A stretch of DNA of 64,000 bases from a virus. The notes under the pieces are model-generated. The model made no database searches. It had not been told where the DNA came from and saw only the letters and a program-made list of their open reading frames with translations. The DNA lies in the IMG/VR virus record IMGVR_UViG_3300042691_020932, positions 18,591 through 82,590 of that record; one strand, given 5' to 3'. The first letter of the stretch is position 1. Every line of letters begins with the position of its first letter. The translations under genes were made by a program, and so were the position numbers. Positions 30,001 to 35,435 of this stretch are shown piece by piece.

Positions 30001-30182
30001 GTTAAGTTATCTATTTTTACATACTCATCAATATTATTGAGAATATCTAAAGCACCACTTTGATATTCCAGTGATGAATAATATGTAGATAAAAATTCTT
30101 CAACTAATGGAAATTCTTCCTTTACAAAATCTGGAAGTTGATTTTCAATAACTGAACTAATTTTAACTCGTGTGTTTCCCAT
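18096..30182 (-). CDS. Giant baseplate/fibre protein of 4028 residues with YHYH-like module (gp7 position)
   Basis: One uninterrupted 12-kb frame. The first 270 residues (VIENQLPDFVKEEFPLVEEF, FLKEFFIKIKKQFAPGFEDR, SSKGTDQSFKILFKALYGDE) are the conserved start of the large protein that follows gp6 in cyanophages, where T4 has gp7 (1032 residues). The rest is a mosaic of beta modules: IDNEIITYTSKTNTSFNGC near residue 95 and IDDEIMKVRS near 3110; many GG-x-GY repeats (GGFDYLKPPTVSITGG, GGSEYNSPPSLEI, NPGIGYTRSNPPKVVF, GGIGYDPINPPSITI); and near residue 1240 a GWAYDGNPIYGPYG motif like the YHYH domain. It lies 3 bp after gp6 and so is co-expressed with it. Baseplate wedge or fibre scaffold is inferred from synteny. 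Confidence 0.87.
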   Translation of the reverse strand: MGNTRVKISSVIENQLPDFVKEEFPLVEEFLSTYYSSLEYQSGALDILNNIDEYVKIDNLTKLTSSTKTTSSISLTDDTINVVSTGGFPNSYGLIQIDNEIITYTSKTNTSFNGCVRGFSGVTSYENPSRKDHLVFSTSQINEHLEGSTVTNLSILFLKEFFIKIKKQFAPGFEDRKLYSDLNQDIFIKQSKDFYSSKGTDQSFKILFKALYGDEIEVIKPRDYLLIPSNAQYRIVKDLVVEAIEGDPEKIVNRTLFQDKTDFFQKAFGSINNVERIIRGEKEYYVLSLDYNPNESNSNSGEFSIHPITKTITPVSIGSSVIDVDSTLGFPNSGTLIADLNNGTSISISYKSKSYTQFYECSGISQVIPQTQDIRIDSYAYAYSGIGTNNIVKVRVTGVLSDINLGSDTKLFSEGNNIKIKTLGKYSEDIVANNWMFNVATRYQIDSLVLIDTQNFTYQVKTFDANDFHIGDRISVFLTDGTKIESTIISISNPKSFNISGQGEIDTTKKDWVHRVLSKGKFQNFPEASVYTANVQNVYVDNLGNYLVTSSSIPNYFNSQLETKKRSVTFSGTFDYSENINVGQHNFLTGDSIFYKPKSTENSLNISEGIYFVKKVDSSTIKLSRSRENLYKNIYISLTGTVTDNEIVMSDQANKYLQSQKLVKKLKKPQEVSEVNETKTGTIGILANGVEILNYKSDDTVFYGPLEKINVLASGEDYDVITPPVLSISDSVGTGASAYCEVEGLFENIVVIDGGFDYLKPPTVSITGGSGSGAIAEVDLFPVEHTVSFNSTESIGLVNLANNTIGFTTYHKFRDAEGIIYKTKGQQSIGGLSTDSTYYTYVIDSNTITLHKTYEDALVGINTVDLTSYGVGIHNFSSQIIKKKVSSIKITNPGKGYRNRKISVFPSGISTSSNSVFAPNHNYKTGEIVVYSTTGQEIVGLSSGKSYYVTSIDENYFKLSRVGTALTVGIGSAVVGVTTTQDFYYKTKQFVNFKTKGSGIHNFNYEPITVKLDGIIGVSSRTNQNFNAIVQPIVRGEIKSVFIETGGFGYGSEDILNFNRQATFTLKTGKNAQLLPIVSGDKISQVIIIKGGSEYNSPPSLEIVGKGFGAILSPVISNGSISEIKVINGGQGFTTATTAINVIPSGSGAAFQSVPKTWKINLVQKNLTDNIISDDDGIIHPEIGSKYGLAYTHAYAPRYLRRILGRISNLNDTEIFTPDLRLDAGVELLSNTHSPIIGWAYDGNPIYGPYGHSTSSGGPIKLLKSGYTLSLKSERPSTSTYSAGFFVEDYEYTNSGDLDEFNGRFGVTPEYPKGTYAYFATIDTNNNEQSGSFRNYRKPVFPYLIGNKFKSIPIDYNFKLTSNQDEVDLNKTEFFRNTKPYKLQNNRSGYYFLTQPEKIKSQNSIVKKTSVGFIDSVGITSSGKNYKIGDRIIFNNQGTGGQEASFEVSQLKGKVVNQVSSSTTSILNVEFYPSNFGGNTFIGFSYSPHNLSDFDIINVSGISTFGSGLNGSYRVGVRTDTLVLVSAADSITSTGIVTYFEVAGFLGYPYIRENDILEIETEKVKVLNIEPELKRIRVVRGYENTVGSSHSISSLLSQRSRKFEITSGVITSIYSRSLNQEIYFNPSDSVGLGTINGIGIGHTLVFSNPGFGRTTLFIPTKSIFLPDHNLLTGDSLIYSNNGGTSISVSTDGQSSFELLNNQIVYAAVTKNNLIGIATNPIGIGSAGNFVGINTEIFTNTLFFTGIGTGVVHSFKTDYKDIIVGKVDKNLVTVSTASSHGLQVNDRVTMLTLSQLSVNYAIKYNGYHRRMVVNPKDFLTSDVDTIKDTITIVSHGYKTGQKAIYTSNSPVGGLENNQIYFILVIDENKIKLTTTYHETTLSEPNYINLTSTGNGTLSLINPKIEVFRNQSVIFDLSDSSLSHLINSIPYPSFDFKLYTDQKLKNTIESSGVQNSFEIVKSGTVGITTDAKVTLSVSNTLPKVLYYGLEPINTNTNYAENNEIIRDFEDIIENNKIEIKDSVYSGSHLISGITSTTFSYNTKDKPERVSYLSSEAKLSYTTDSFFADGEIDNFKFISGGNQYKFLPKITSIASSEGKFALVVPKSSSVGKIVATEIEDIGFEYSADNTIRPTIKLPYIVRVDPLLSINRIGITSVGKNYNIAPDLILIDSTRNEVIDDVDLTFDLGDRVVTVIRDTAKLSDQQPIILPINNSNGIGINSITFNPATKDVIVSLASTYSNSEDFPFSVGDEVLIEGTSVGIGTTLRGYNSSSYGYSLFSLTSANVNIGGYPYVTYNLSEYLNGNENPGVFVNQNLSAKIVPKKFFPIFEADLLYNNFFNKEEVKSKNSIGIVDEWDSISKSLKIFSDETFIVGETIRGSSSNTHAIILSVEKYEADYSVSSNSIVKKGFQTQSGFLNNDYQKIHDSDYYQFFSYSIKSKVEYNKWDEVVTSQNHTLGFKKFGDLVVESGIDSFTGISTTQDFGEIDVESFSPQVVGFNCVNDFDFVKEKTITIDSEILSNEIIFQNTEVSNYTQVLNNRVLIVDDISNQFNSEERSSRSVAVNSFKRNTNRSKKYIIDVFDRRFSSEKQISLVTILHDGNYAHINQYARVETVGDLGSFDVSFIGNEANLLFYPNQYKTNNFNINYISYDLENDASGISTIFLGNIVEIKTSNYTISENDTNATNIVSIASSYRASKILVQISSDNNTFYEYNEISVIHDGTDVVFLEYGSFNNNITSSSSGFGTYGAYLSGSTLNISFTPNVGFNTSCTVNSVVYSLANDSTSINSGYLNVSTNRLKSNYVSVGATAIPGENVICEYDKRDFNSSYYIISISDKVNNRHQMSEVVVASTNVDANILEFGKIYTDLNLGEVSAKITGDNVQLCFIPIQNTELEVRVFENILGVGITDPGASRIDLLSGSVETGNAIYNSTSSEVRREFDLLYKQLPIFQRTFDGNNPSIVNITDSTIRLPNHFFVTGERVTYSYEGELARPIGIAETSFAGIGVTDKLHSNLYVVKINDSTIKLASTAQNALKEVPQVLNITSVGIGSIHKLTSTNQNSKSLITIDNVIQSPIVSTAVTSTLAAPLLISDDVVRLSGITSIFGGDLLKIDDEIMKVRSVGYGQTNSILVDRSWMGTGISTHSQNSLVTKLFGSYNITNNKINFINPPYGPTPVPTSANNETDWTGITTHSTFSGRIFLRSGFKNTASEAYSTNYILDDISDSFNGIKTDFILKSNKNNLSGIVTSNGILLINQVAQSPQRLTIPKTIIGDYLLEESAGITTITFTGSTPTSSYDINSTNVPKGGIIVSVASTGGFGYQPLVAAGGTAIVSAAGTISSISIGNSGSGYRAGIQTFVNVGVYTSSTGTPNIQFIGTAAVSNGRIVSVAVTNPGIGYTRSNPPKVVFDNPLPYSNIPLVYSQSSSTGFGTGAKVDIVVGNGSSVINFDIKNFGYGYGQGEVLTVDIGGIVGIPTDNSLTFSEFSLEIDRTTSDTFSGLFFGDLQIFDPLDDLFDGIRTLFPLTYNESAVSIKSRLGSLIEVQATLLVFLNDILQVPNRSYIFDGGSTILFTEAPKYGDTCRIIFYQGTSSVDIANVTPQQKIKIGDFVRITNESPALSQNDRIITRINSVDSVNTNNYPGPGISQNQSLLRTINLYRQTDDLFIDNKLFTKDRIINEPIIQPTTNIIQSVSVGSTEIYVESVKTFFDSKKEYLVAQEPQNKILVASQDVIVSASVTAIISSAGIVSSILITDGGIGYDPINPPSITIQNPIGFGSEYAARATTNVSVAGTVSSINIDFVGSGYTTLSSPVVLVEPPTPKSEVIDNISYSGDFGAVVGYGKTMIGISKYKIFDFHIPNNSILRDEDIVGTAVTISQIEIGDYFVIQNSNVSLTTETYTNYRNDDSVIGVSTQYIDGIYQVSNIQTITSEIVGIGTTSVKRVVTKSDDDSSVGLSTIGFGSPAITFDSTSYTFDYFDTSSLIPYNTVYYGGNFTWGKISNLNRTSPNEFNSYGIGGISTSASVIRFNPLKYNDYN

Positions 30183-30185
30183 TTT

Positions 30186-32093
30186 TTACTTTCTTATAAG
30201 ACTTCCGTTTGTGTAACTTGTAGTTGCCGTATAGAATGAAGCAGAACTGTCATAACCAGTTTCAATTTCATCCAACTTCATTTTTAAATCACTGCTATTA
30301 ATATCTAGTTGCAAATAAAGATCCTGTTTTCCAATGACATCATTCGAAAGTGGTATTGCAGAAATTTCAATTATTGAATTTCCATTAGATTTTTTAACTG
30401 TTGAAGCTATATTGATAGGAGACAAATTAATTTCTCCCTTAACATAATCAATGACACCTACAGACTGTTTAACAATTATGGCATCACTGCCTGTTCTTGT
30501 TGCAAAAATAAAAAGAGTTCCTGTTTGCTTATCGGCGTTTGGTATATCTCCAAGATAAACGGTGTCTTGTATGCCGACAATATTAAATCCGGAAGATTTA
30601 ATATTGTATCCACTGGCACTTTTTACATAAAAACTATTTCCATAGCAAATTTCGTATTCTGCTAACTGGTTTACCAAAACATTCAAATCCCTTCTTATAT
30701 TGACTAATGTAATATTTGAAGTTATTGATTGATGACTATCATCAATAATTTTCTGAAATTTGCTATACTTAAATTTAGCTCCGTACTTATTAATCTCAGT
30801 GGAGTTTGCATAAGTATTAATATTATTGTAGATGATAGATCTTATAGAATCTGCATCTGGAGCTAAGTTTCCATTATAGTTTGCAGTAACATCAACTTCA
30901 ACGTATATGTACTTCAGATCTATAAAGTCTACAACTATCCCAGCAACGCTATAATCTCTCAGTTTAACTTTTAGGTTTTCTTTTATAGTTTGTGGAATAA
31001 AAGTACCATTATATGGTTTTACGCTAACGAAGATTCTCCCAAATTCGGGTGGATCTAGAGTTTCTCCTCCATAAACAGAAACTGATTGAGCTTCTGGATA
31101 AATTCTGGGTATAATAACCTCATAGTCTGAGGCAGTAACTGCTCTGTTTTGGGTCGAATAAAATCTTGGAGCGTACTTTTTAATTGAATTGATTGATTCA
31201 ATTTCTTGCCCGCCACTTGATGTAATATTAGTTGTCAGTAAAGAAATGCCAGAAGTTATTGATAACCCAGAATTATCTAATATTCTTCCATTAAAAACAA
31301 ATGAATTAACGCCATTTGCTGATTCTCCATTTGTCACCAAATAAGATGCCTCAATATAATTCAGAGAATCTAATTTTTCTCCAAATACACCATCTCCAAA
31401 AATAAGTTCATATCTTTCATCTTCAACTTCTTGGAGGAAAAAAATCTTTGAAGATGATGTTATAGAAAATAAATTATTTGACTGTACGAACTTTCTTGAT
31501 ACTGAACTTGATTGATTATCTCTTACCGTAACAGTAATAAGTGAACTATCAATATTTGGGTTTGATAGAATAAATCTTTGATTTGCAATTTCTGAAGAAA
31601 CTGTAAAATTGTCGGTTACATAGTTTCCTTCATAAATGGCAATATCTTCAAACAATGCAATTCCATTTACAACAGGAACTGTCACATCACTTAAAATAGC
31701 AAAAGAATATCCTTGATCTCCTATTGTTGGTGTCGTAGCCACTACACCTTTCTTTAATGTTAAAGTGAGGGGATTTGTTGCGAGATCTGTTGTGTCTACA
31801 AAGAATGAGATATTTGCTCTAGATGCGGTTCTAGACTTAGGAATATAACCAATATTTCTTGCAAGAGAAACCACATTTTCTCTTAGGGTTGCACTATCAA
31901 TAAAAACCTCATTGCTAAGCATGTTAGCATTATATGAGGAAATATATGTGTTATACGCTAAGGTATCAATTAAAACTGATAGATTTGATCCTTCGAAGTC
32001 ATAATCAGTAAAATTTGAATTCGATCTAAGGTACTCCTTAATCGAACTTTTTATTTGGTCGAAATCTAGATTTGTAAAATTAACTAATGGCAT
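30186..32093 (-). CDS. 6: Baseplate wedge protein (T4 gp6-like, baseplate J family)
   Basis: The 635 residues (T4 gp6: 660) start MPLVNFTNLDFDQIKSSIKE and carry FTDYDFEGSNLSVLIDTLAY, SNEVFIDSATLRENVVSLAR and RAVTASDYEVIIPRIYPEAQ, which are hallmarks of gp6/baseplate J proteins. gp6 dimers form the continuous inner ring of the baseplate that reorganises on contraction. The start codon overlaps the gp25 stop by 1 bp. The order gp25-gp6-large protein-gp8 agrees with T4-like cyanophages. Confidence 0.92.
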   Translation of the reverse strand: MPLVNFTNLDFDQIKSSIKEYLRSNSNFTDYDFEGSNLSVLIDTLAYNTYISSYNANMLSNEVFIDSATLRENVVSLARNIGYIPKSRTASRANISFFVDTTDLATNPLTLTLKKGVVATTPTIGDQGYSFAILSDVTVPVVNGIALFEDIAIYEGNYVTDNFTVSSEIANQRFILSNPNIDSSLITVTVRDNQSSSVSRKFVQSNNLFSITSSSKIFFLQEVEDERYELIFGDGVFGEKLDSLNYIEASYLVTNGESANGVNSFVFNGRILDNSGLSITSGISLLTTNITSSGGQEIESINSIKKYAPRFYSTQNRAVTASDYEVIIPRIYPEAQSVSVYGGETLDPPEFGRIFVSVKPYNGTFIPQTIKENLKVKLRDYSVAGIVVDFIDLKYIYVEVDVTANYNGNLAPDADSIRSIIYNNINTYANSTEINKYGAKFKYSKFQKIIDDSHQSITSNITLVNIRRDLNVLVNQLAEYEICYGNSFYVKSASGYNIKSSGFNIVGIQDTVYLGDIPNADKQTGTLFIFATRTGSDAIIVKQSVGVIDYVKGEINLSPINIASTVKKSNGNSIIEISAIPLSNDVIGKQDLYLQLDINSSDLKMKLDEIETGYDSSASFYTATTSYTNGSLIRK

Positions 32094-32494
32094 TATCGTG
32101 TTGGTTCTAATGCGAACGAGAGTTGTTGTGCGGGAACATCGATCCCAACAATGTTATAAATGACAGTAACGTTAAACTCATTACTGTCATAATTTGGTAC
32201 TACATTTACTTCAATTAAATCAACTCTTGGTTCATAGTTTACAATTGTAAATTCAATCTCATCTTTAATAGCAATTGCAGTATTATCATCTAAGTTTTCA
32301 AATAAAAATCTAGAAATCCTTGATCCAATATTTTCATTAAAAAATCTTTCTCCAGGAGAAGTAAATACAAGATTTCTAATTGAACGAGATATAGCCGTTT
32401 CATTTTTAAGTGCGATTAAGTCATAATTTAAAGGGCTGACCAAAAAGGACATACTTAAGTCTTTAAATCCTATGCTTGTCCTTTCTAAAGGCAT
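32093..32494 (-). CDS. 25: Baseplate wedge protein (T4 gp25-like)
   Basis: The 133 residues (T4 gp25: 132) contain the diagnostic segments FTSPGERFFNENIGSRISRF, LFENLDDNTAIAIKDEIEF and NYEPRVDLIEVNV. gp25 is a small wedge protein that helps nucleate the sheath. A late promoter motif lies 23 bp upstream. It begins the run of baseplate genes that continues to the left. Confidence 0.93.
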   Translation of the reverse strand: MPLERTSIGFKDLSMSFLVSPLNYDLIALKNETAISRSIRNLVFTSPGERFFNENIGSRISRFLFENLDDNTAIAIKDEIEFTIVNYEPRVDLIEVNVVPNYDSNEFNVTVIYNIVGIDVPAQQLSFALEPTR

Positions 32495-32516
32495 GAAATC
32501 GCACTTAAATCTATCT

Positions 32517-32524
32517 TATTTATT
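32517..32524 (-). promoter_or_regulatory. T4-type late promoter motif AATAAATA
   Basis: The minus strand reads AATAAATA (7 of 8) 23 bp before the gp25 ATG and touches the stop codon of the preceding 83-residue gene. Confidence 0.6.
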
Positions 32525-32774
32525 AGGGTTTTACCTCATATAGGGGTTCCGTACCATAACCCCAGTCATCATAATCCTCATCATTTCTGATTTTAGAGTG
32601 AATTTCATTTTGATGAAAAAAATCGTGTTTTTTGGGAGTTATTTCATCATTTGCAATCTCACGAAGCATCTTTTGCTTCTGAATTTGTTGCTCCCAACCA
32701 TATTCTGAAGACAAATATTGGGTCCCCCACTGGTTTTTCATAAAATTTTGGTCTTTATCAACTTGTTTTGTCAT
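32523..32774 (-). CDS. Unknown protein of 83 residues upstream of gp25
   Basis: A polar, charged protein (MTKQVDKDQNFMKNQWGTQY) with acidic and aromatic residues towards the end (DEDYDDWGYGTEPLY). It overlaps the preceding 230-residue gene by 17 bp and ends just before the gp25 late promoter. Its place at the head of the baseplate block suggests an assembly or minor structural role, but nothing in the sequence identifies it. Confidence 0.7.
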   Translation of the reverse strand: MTKQVDKDQNFMKNQWGTQYLSSEYGWEQQIQKQKMLREIANDEITPKKHDFFHQNEIHSKIRNDEDYDDWGYGTEPLYEVKP

Positions 32775-33450
32775 TTTTTGCTCCTGATTCGTTAAAATCA
32801 GAACTTTTTACGGGGTTGCTATCCCGAATTTTTGTAATTTCGTACATAAAATCGTCAGATGTTTCAATTTTTCTACGATTTTCGACAGAATATTCGGTTA
32901 AATCAATTTCATACCCTGGATTTTTGGTAATTCTGTTCTTAGTCCATGCATCATCGTACCATAAAATCTTATTATTTGGGTATGCATAGAAATTTCCATT
33001 ATCCATCTTAAAAAAGTGAGCACATTTATGCTCAGGAGTTTCACTAAAGTTAGTATTCAGTGTAGATTTTGATTCCCACGACCAATCAAGAGTAAAAAGA
33101 TAAGTTCCTTCATTCTTTTCTCCGCGATAATTGATTAATTCGGCCCGTAAGTTAGCAAGTCTCGAACGAATTTGAATGTCAATATAGGGAGAAAAACAAT
33201 CCCACCACATACACTCTTCTAATTCGGGTGCTGGTGCATTTGGTTTCCAACAAAATGCATGAATTGGTCTACGAGTCCAGTTGACTCCATTCTCTAGAAA
33301 CGCCTCAAAGAGGGGTACATGCTTCTCTAAGGACGCTACGGAGTGTACGTCACATAAAGTTACCTCACCATGACCTTTTTTGTGATTGTAGAGGAACTCA
33401 TTACGAATATAACAGGTAATCGTTGGAAGATTATGATTTAGATATGCCAT
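32758..33450 (-). CDS. Conserved cyanophage protein of 230 residues, unknown function
   Basis: The sequence MAYLNHNLPTITCYIRNEFL, with an aromatic and Cys-containing middle (RPIHAFCWKPN, LEECMWWDCFSPYID), is one I associate with T4-like cyanophages, next to gp25. There is no transmembrane segment or clear catalytic motif. An in-frame ATG four codons upstream (33462) is possible, but MAYLNHN looks like the natural start. It is separated from upstream genes by a terminator at 33461-33485. Function unknown. Confidence 0.78.
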   Translation of the reverse strand: MAYLNHNLPTITCYIRNEFLYNHKKGHGEVTLCDVHSVASLEKHVPLFEAFLENGVNWTRRPIHAFCWKPNAPAPELEECMWWDCFSPYIDIQIRSRLANLRAELINYRGEKNEGTYLFTLDWSWESKSTLNTNFSETPEHKCAHFFKMDNGNFYAYPNNKILWYDDAWTKNRITKNPGYEIDLTEYSVENRRKIETSDDFMYEITKIRDSNPVKSSDFNESGAKNDKTS

Positions 33451-33460
33451 ATTATGATAC

Positions 33461-33485
33461 AAAAAAAGCAGGAGTAAATCCTGCT
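33461..33485 (-). terminator. Intrinsic terminator, 7-bp stem with U run
   Basis: On the minus strand AGCAGGA, a 5-nt loop and TCCTGCT are followed by TTTTTT. It ends the transcript of the glycosyltransferase/small-gene group just before the 230-residue gene. Confidence 0.8.
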
Positions 33486-33497
33486 CTATCTATAATA

Positions 33498-33641
33498 TTA
33501 ACCTCTACCTTGACCGCGATACCTTTTCTTACGCCCATTACGAGAGGTTGCACTGAGTAGTGTGCGAGCAGAACGTCCTTGACGAGTCTTCTTCGGTGCT
33601 CCGGGTTCGAACACAGTCTTATTACTTCCACCTTTAGCCAT
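33498..33641 (-). CDS. Small basic protein of 47 residues
   Basis: MAKGGSNKTVFEPGAPKKTR starts a very basic protein that ends GRKKRYRGQGRG. The composition suggests nucleic-acid binding. The ATG lies 8 bp inside the end of the preceding gene, and an intrinsic terminator follows. I recall similar short proteins in cyanophages but no function is known. Confidence 0.75.
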   Translation of the reverse strand: MAKGGSNKTVFEPGAPKKTRQGRSARTLLSATSRNGRKKRYRGQGRG

Positions 33642-33789
33642 CGTTAATTTCCTCCAGTTCAATTAAATTAGGATCAACATCTTCATCCGAGTAAAAACGC
33701 TCAGCGAAGTCTTGAAGAACCTCACTACATTCTTCGGCAGTGAGGTTCATATAAATTTTACGTCCTTTATAAAGTACGTTATAACTCAT
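33634..33789 (-). CDS. Small acidic protein of 51 residues
   Basis: MSYNVLYKGRKIYMNLTAEE begins a short protein with an acidic C-terminus (SDEDVDPNLIELEE). Start and stop overlap both neighbours (the start shares a base with the glycosyltransferase stop), which indicates coupled translation. The N-terminal VLYKG-KIY-NLT pattern resembles a small conserved cyanophage family of unknown function. Confidence 0.75.
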   Translation of the reverse strand: MSYNVLYKGRKIYMNLTAEECSEVLQDFAERFYSDEDVDPNLIELEEINDG

Positions 33790-34556
33790 TAGATTACGCG
33801 AGTTTTTTCATGTCCGACTCTAATACGAGGATCGCACCAGATTTCGAAGCCCTCTTCCTTTGCATCAAGACAGAATGAAACATCTTCTCCACACATATCT
33901 TGAACTGCTCCAGACTCAAAGACTTGCATCTTAGGCGCAAACCAAGGATATTCAAGTCTCTCAAAAACTCCATTCTTAATCATAACCCATCCAAAACCTG
34001 TATAATCTACAGTGAATGGCTTACGACGCTTTGAAATTGATTCCACAGTTTCATGATTCATCACTCCACCATTCTTACGGAAATCATCCTCTTCTAACCA
34101 GTGTGCGACAGAAGTTGTGTGACCGTCCTCAGTTGCATACCAACCTGCAACGATCTCTTTTTCCTCACCCTCTTCATTGAGAGCAACATCACAGAGTTGC
34201 CAGAACTTTTCACTTGTAAAAACAATATCACTATCAATCCATAGTTGATAATCATATTGTAGTTTTCCATCCCAAGGAACCTGCTTTGGTCCCCTTAGAA
34301 CATTTGCTCCGAGTACTTTACAACGTGCAAAGTTAACCATTGATGAGTAATCTTGCGAAATCTGAATACTCATTCCATTCTGTACTAGATCAAAACAAAG
34401 TTGTACGAATGCTTTGAGAAAAATAAAAGAACATCCTCTACCAGGAAGACAGAAGACAATTGATTTACCTTTCATTCGTTCTTTAATTGCATCATAATCC
34501 CATTCTTGTTCTTTGGGTTTAGGTGCAGTAGCTTTAACAGTGAATCCTTTTGCCAT
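33789..34556 (-). CDS. Glycosyltransferase, GT-A fold (family 2-like)
   Basis: The 255 residues contain SIVFCLPGRGCSFIFLKAF near residue 32, a DSD motif at 108-110 (LWIDSDIVF) that fits the metal- and sugar-nucleotide-binding DxD of GT-A enzymes, and GEDVSFCLDAKEEGFEIWCD near the C-terminus, where the catalytic acid region is expected. There is no signal peptide, so it acts in the cytoplasm. Such enzymes in cyanophages may modify phage DNA, virion proteins or host glycans; the substrate cannot be told from sequence. A strong early promoter lies just upstream (34581-34609). Confidence 0.8.
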   Translation of the reverse strand: MAKGFTVKATAPKPKEQEWDYDAIKERMKGKSIVFCLPGRGCSFIFLKAFVQLCFDLVQNGMSIQISQDYSSMVNFARCKVLGANVLRGPKQVPWDGKLQYDYQLWIDSDIVFTSEKFWQLCDVALNEEGEEKEIVAGWYATEDGHTTSVAHWLEEDDFRKNGGVMNHETVESISKRRKPFTVDYTGFGWVMIKNGVFERLEYPWFAPKMQVFESGAVQDMCGEDVSFCLDAKEEGFEIWCDPRIRVGHEKTRVI

Positions 34557-34580
34557 AAGTTAAAATAACCTTCAACATCA

Positions 34581-34609
34581 ATTTTAACAGTCTATATATG
34601 CGTTGTCAA
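34581..34609 (-). promoter_or_regulatory. Early sigma70-type promoter TTGACA-N17-TAAAAT
   Basis: The minus strand has a perfect -35 box (TTGACA), 17-bp spacing and a 5-of-6 -10 box (TAAAAT), with the start point about 20 bp before the glycosyltransferase ATG. A GAAGG sequence in the leader may be the ribosome-binding site. Confidence 0.8.
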
Positions 34610-34614
34610 TTTTT

Positions 34615-34815
34615 CTAGTGTGATGAATTTAGAACCACTTCCTTATTCATAACTAACTCCTCATACTGCAAATCCTCCTTCTGAATATTCATATCAAGAA
34701 ACTCAATCATTCTGTGTAACATCTCCCATGTTTCAGAAAATTTATCCTCTGAAAGGCTGTGATATATGCACCTGTCCTTTGCGTATATGTGATATATCTT
34801 CTCTTCTTTTCTCAT
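34615..34815 (-). CDS. Unknown protein of 66 residues
   Basis: MRKEEKIYHIYAKDRCIYHS begins a short mixed-charge protein with an EMLHRMIEFLDMN helix. I recall a similar YHIYAKD / CIYHSLSE pattern in other cyanophages. It ends just before the early promoter of the glycosyltransferase gene. Function unknown. Confidence 0.72.
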   Translation of the reverse strand: MRKEEKIYHIYAKDRCIYHSLSEDKFSETWEMLHRMIEFLDMNIQKEDLQYEELVMNKEVVLNSSH

Positions 34816-34837
34816 AAAAAATTTTTTCGGAATTTTT

Positions 34838-35002
34838 TTATCTAGTCATTGCATTATATATCATGACTATCAGTATTCCAAGGGGCACTCCAATAATTCG
34901 GAATACCTTCCCTGGATACCGTATTAACCATCCTGCAAAGACAACCTTCCAGAATCCCCAGTGGGGACCCCTATTCCAATATGGGGTTTTTGCTCTTCTC
35001 AT
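34838..35002 (-). CDS. Small single-span membrane protein of 54 residues
   Basis: MRRAKTPYWNRGPHWGFWKV begins a basic, aromatic N-terminus followed by a C-terminal hydrophobic stretch (IIGVPLGILIVMIYNAM) that is a likely membrane helix. A GGAAGG ribosome-binding site lies 1-2 bp before the ATG region. An opposite-strand frame over the same bases is poorer in composition. Function unknown. Confidence 0.65.
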   Translation of the reverse strand: MRRAKTPYWNRGPHWGFWKVVFAGWLIRYPGKVFRIIGVPLGILIVMIYNAMTR

Positions 35003-35114
35003 ACCTTCCGGAAAATTTTTAAGAGATTGATATAACTTGGTCGATTTGTCACCTCTGTAGGTTAGGGTAGTTTGGGTTTTTTATAACCGCAACGCCGCCG
35101 CGACGATATAAACA

Positions 35115-35136
35115 ATCGGCGCAAAACGCTGCCGAT
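35115..35136 (-). other. GC-rich stem-loop in the leader downstream of the 35151 promoter
   Basis: ATCGGC-GC, an AAAAC loop (plus strand) and GC-T-GCCGAT form an 8-bp stem with one bulge. On the minus strand it is followed by TTGTTTAT. It could act as an attenuator or terminator about 10 nt into the transcript. Confidence 0.5.
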
Positions 35137-35150
35137 CACTGTTATCACCA

Positions 35151-35179
35151 AGCATAACATAAGTGCCCCTCAGTGTCAA
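35151..35179 (-). promoter_or_regulatory. Early sigma70-type promoter TTGACA-N17-TATGCT, overlapping a stem-loop
   Basis: The perfect -35 box lies in the loop of the hairpin at 35163-35190. The spacing is 17 bp and the -10 box matches at 4 of 6 positions. It would drive the 54- and 66-residue genes to the left. Confidence 0.6.
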
Positions 35180-35190
35180 CCAAGGGGCAC
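35163..35190 (-). terminator. 8-bp stem-loop, probable terminator or PeSL-type element
   Basis: GTGCCCCT and AGGGGCAC form a perfect 8-bp stem with a 12-nt loop, followed on the minus strand by TTATGTTAT. It lies 12 bp after the stop of the 46-residue gene and contains the -35 box of a promoter in its loop. Confidence 0.55.
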
Positions 35191-35201
35191 ACAGTAGACT
35201 A

Positions 35202-35342
35202 TCAGAACTCGATCGTATTCAGTGTCCCCAGACTATCAGTATCCTCAGCAACATTGTCACTGGTGAGATAGTCAAGAATCGACAGAATCTCAGTGCCGTT
35301 ATCACATTCAGCCAGCATCGAGATCATCACAGACTTAGACAT
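35202..35342 (-). CDS. Small protein of 46 residues (MSKSVM family, copy 1)
   Basis: MSKSVMISMLAECDNGTEIL SILD-type sequence with an acidic tail. It is clearly related to the next gene at 35436 (MSKTVILSMLAQGNTGDEIL), so the two are tandem paralogues. An upstream in-frame ATG at 35402 would add 20 residues of unrelated sequence and is less likely. Function unknown. Confidence 0.72.
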   Translation of the reverse strand: MSKSVMISMLAECDNGTEILSILDYLTSDNVAEDTDSLGTLNTIEF

Positions 35343-35435
35343 GTTGAGTGTTTGAGTGTTAGTTAGTGTGTGGTGAGTTGGGTATATTTTATGACCCCCC
35401 AATTCATAGGGTCACTGATGCTAACTGTACTGTAC

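Noticed and set aside
34862-35026. Plus-strand 55-codon frame opposite the 54-residue membrane protein
   Set aside because: The minus-strand frame has a ribosome-binding site, a membrane helix and the common orientation; the plus frame has none of these.
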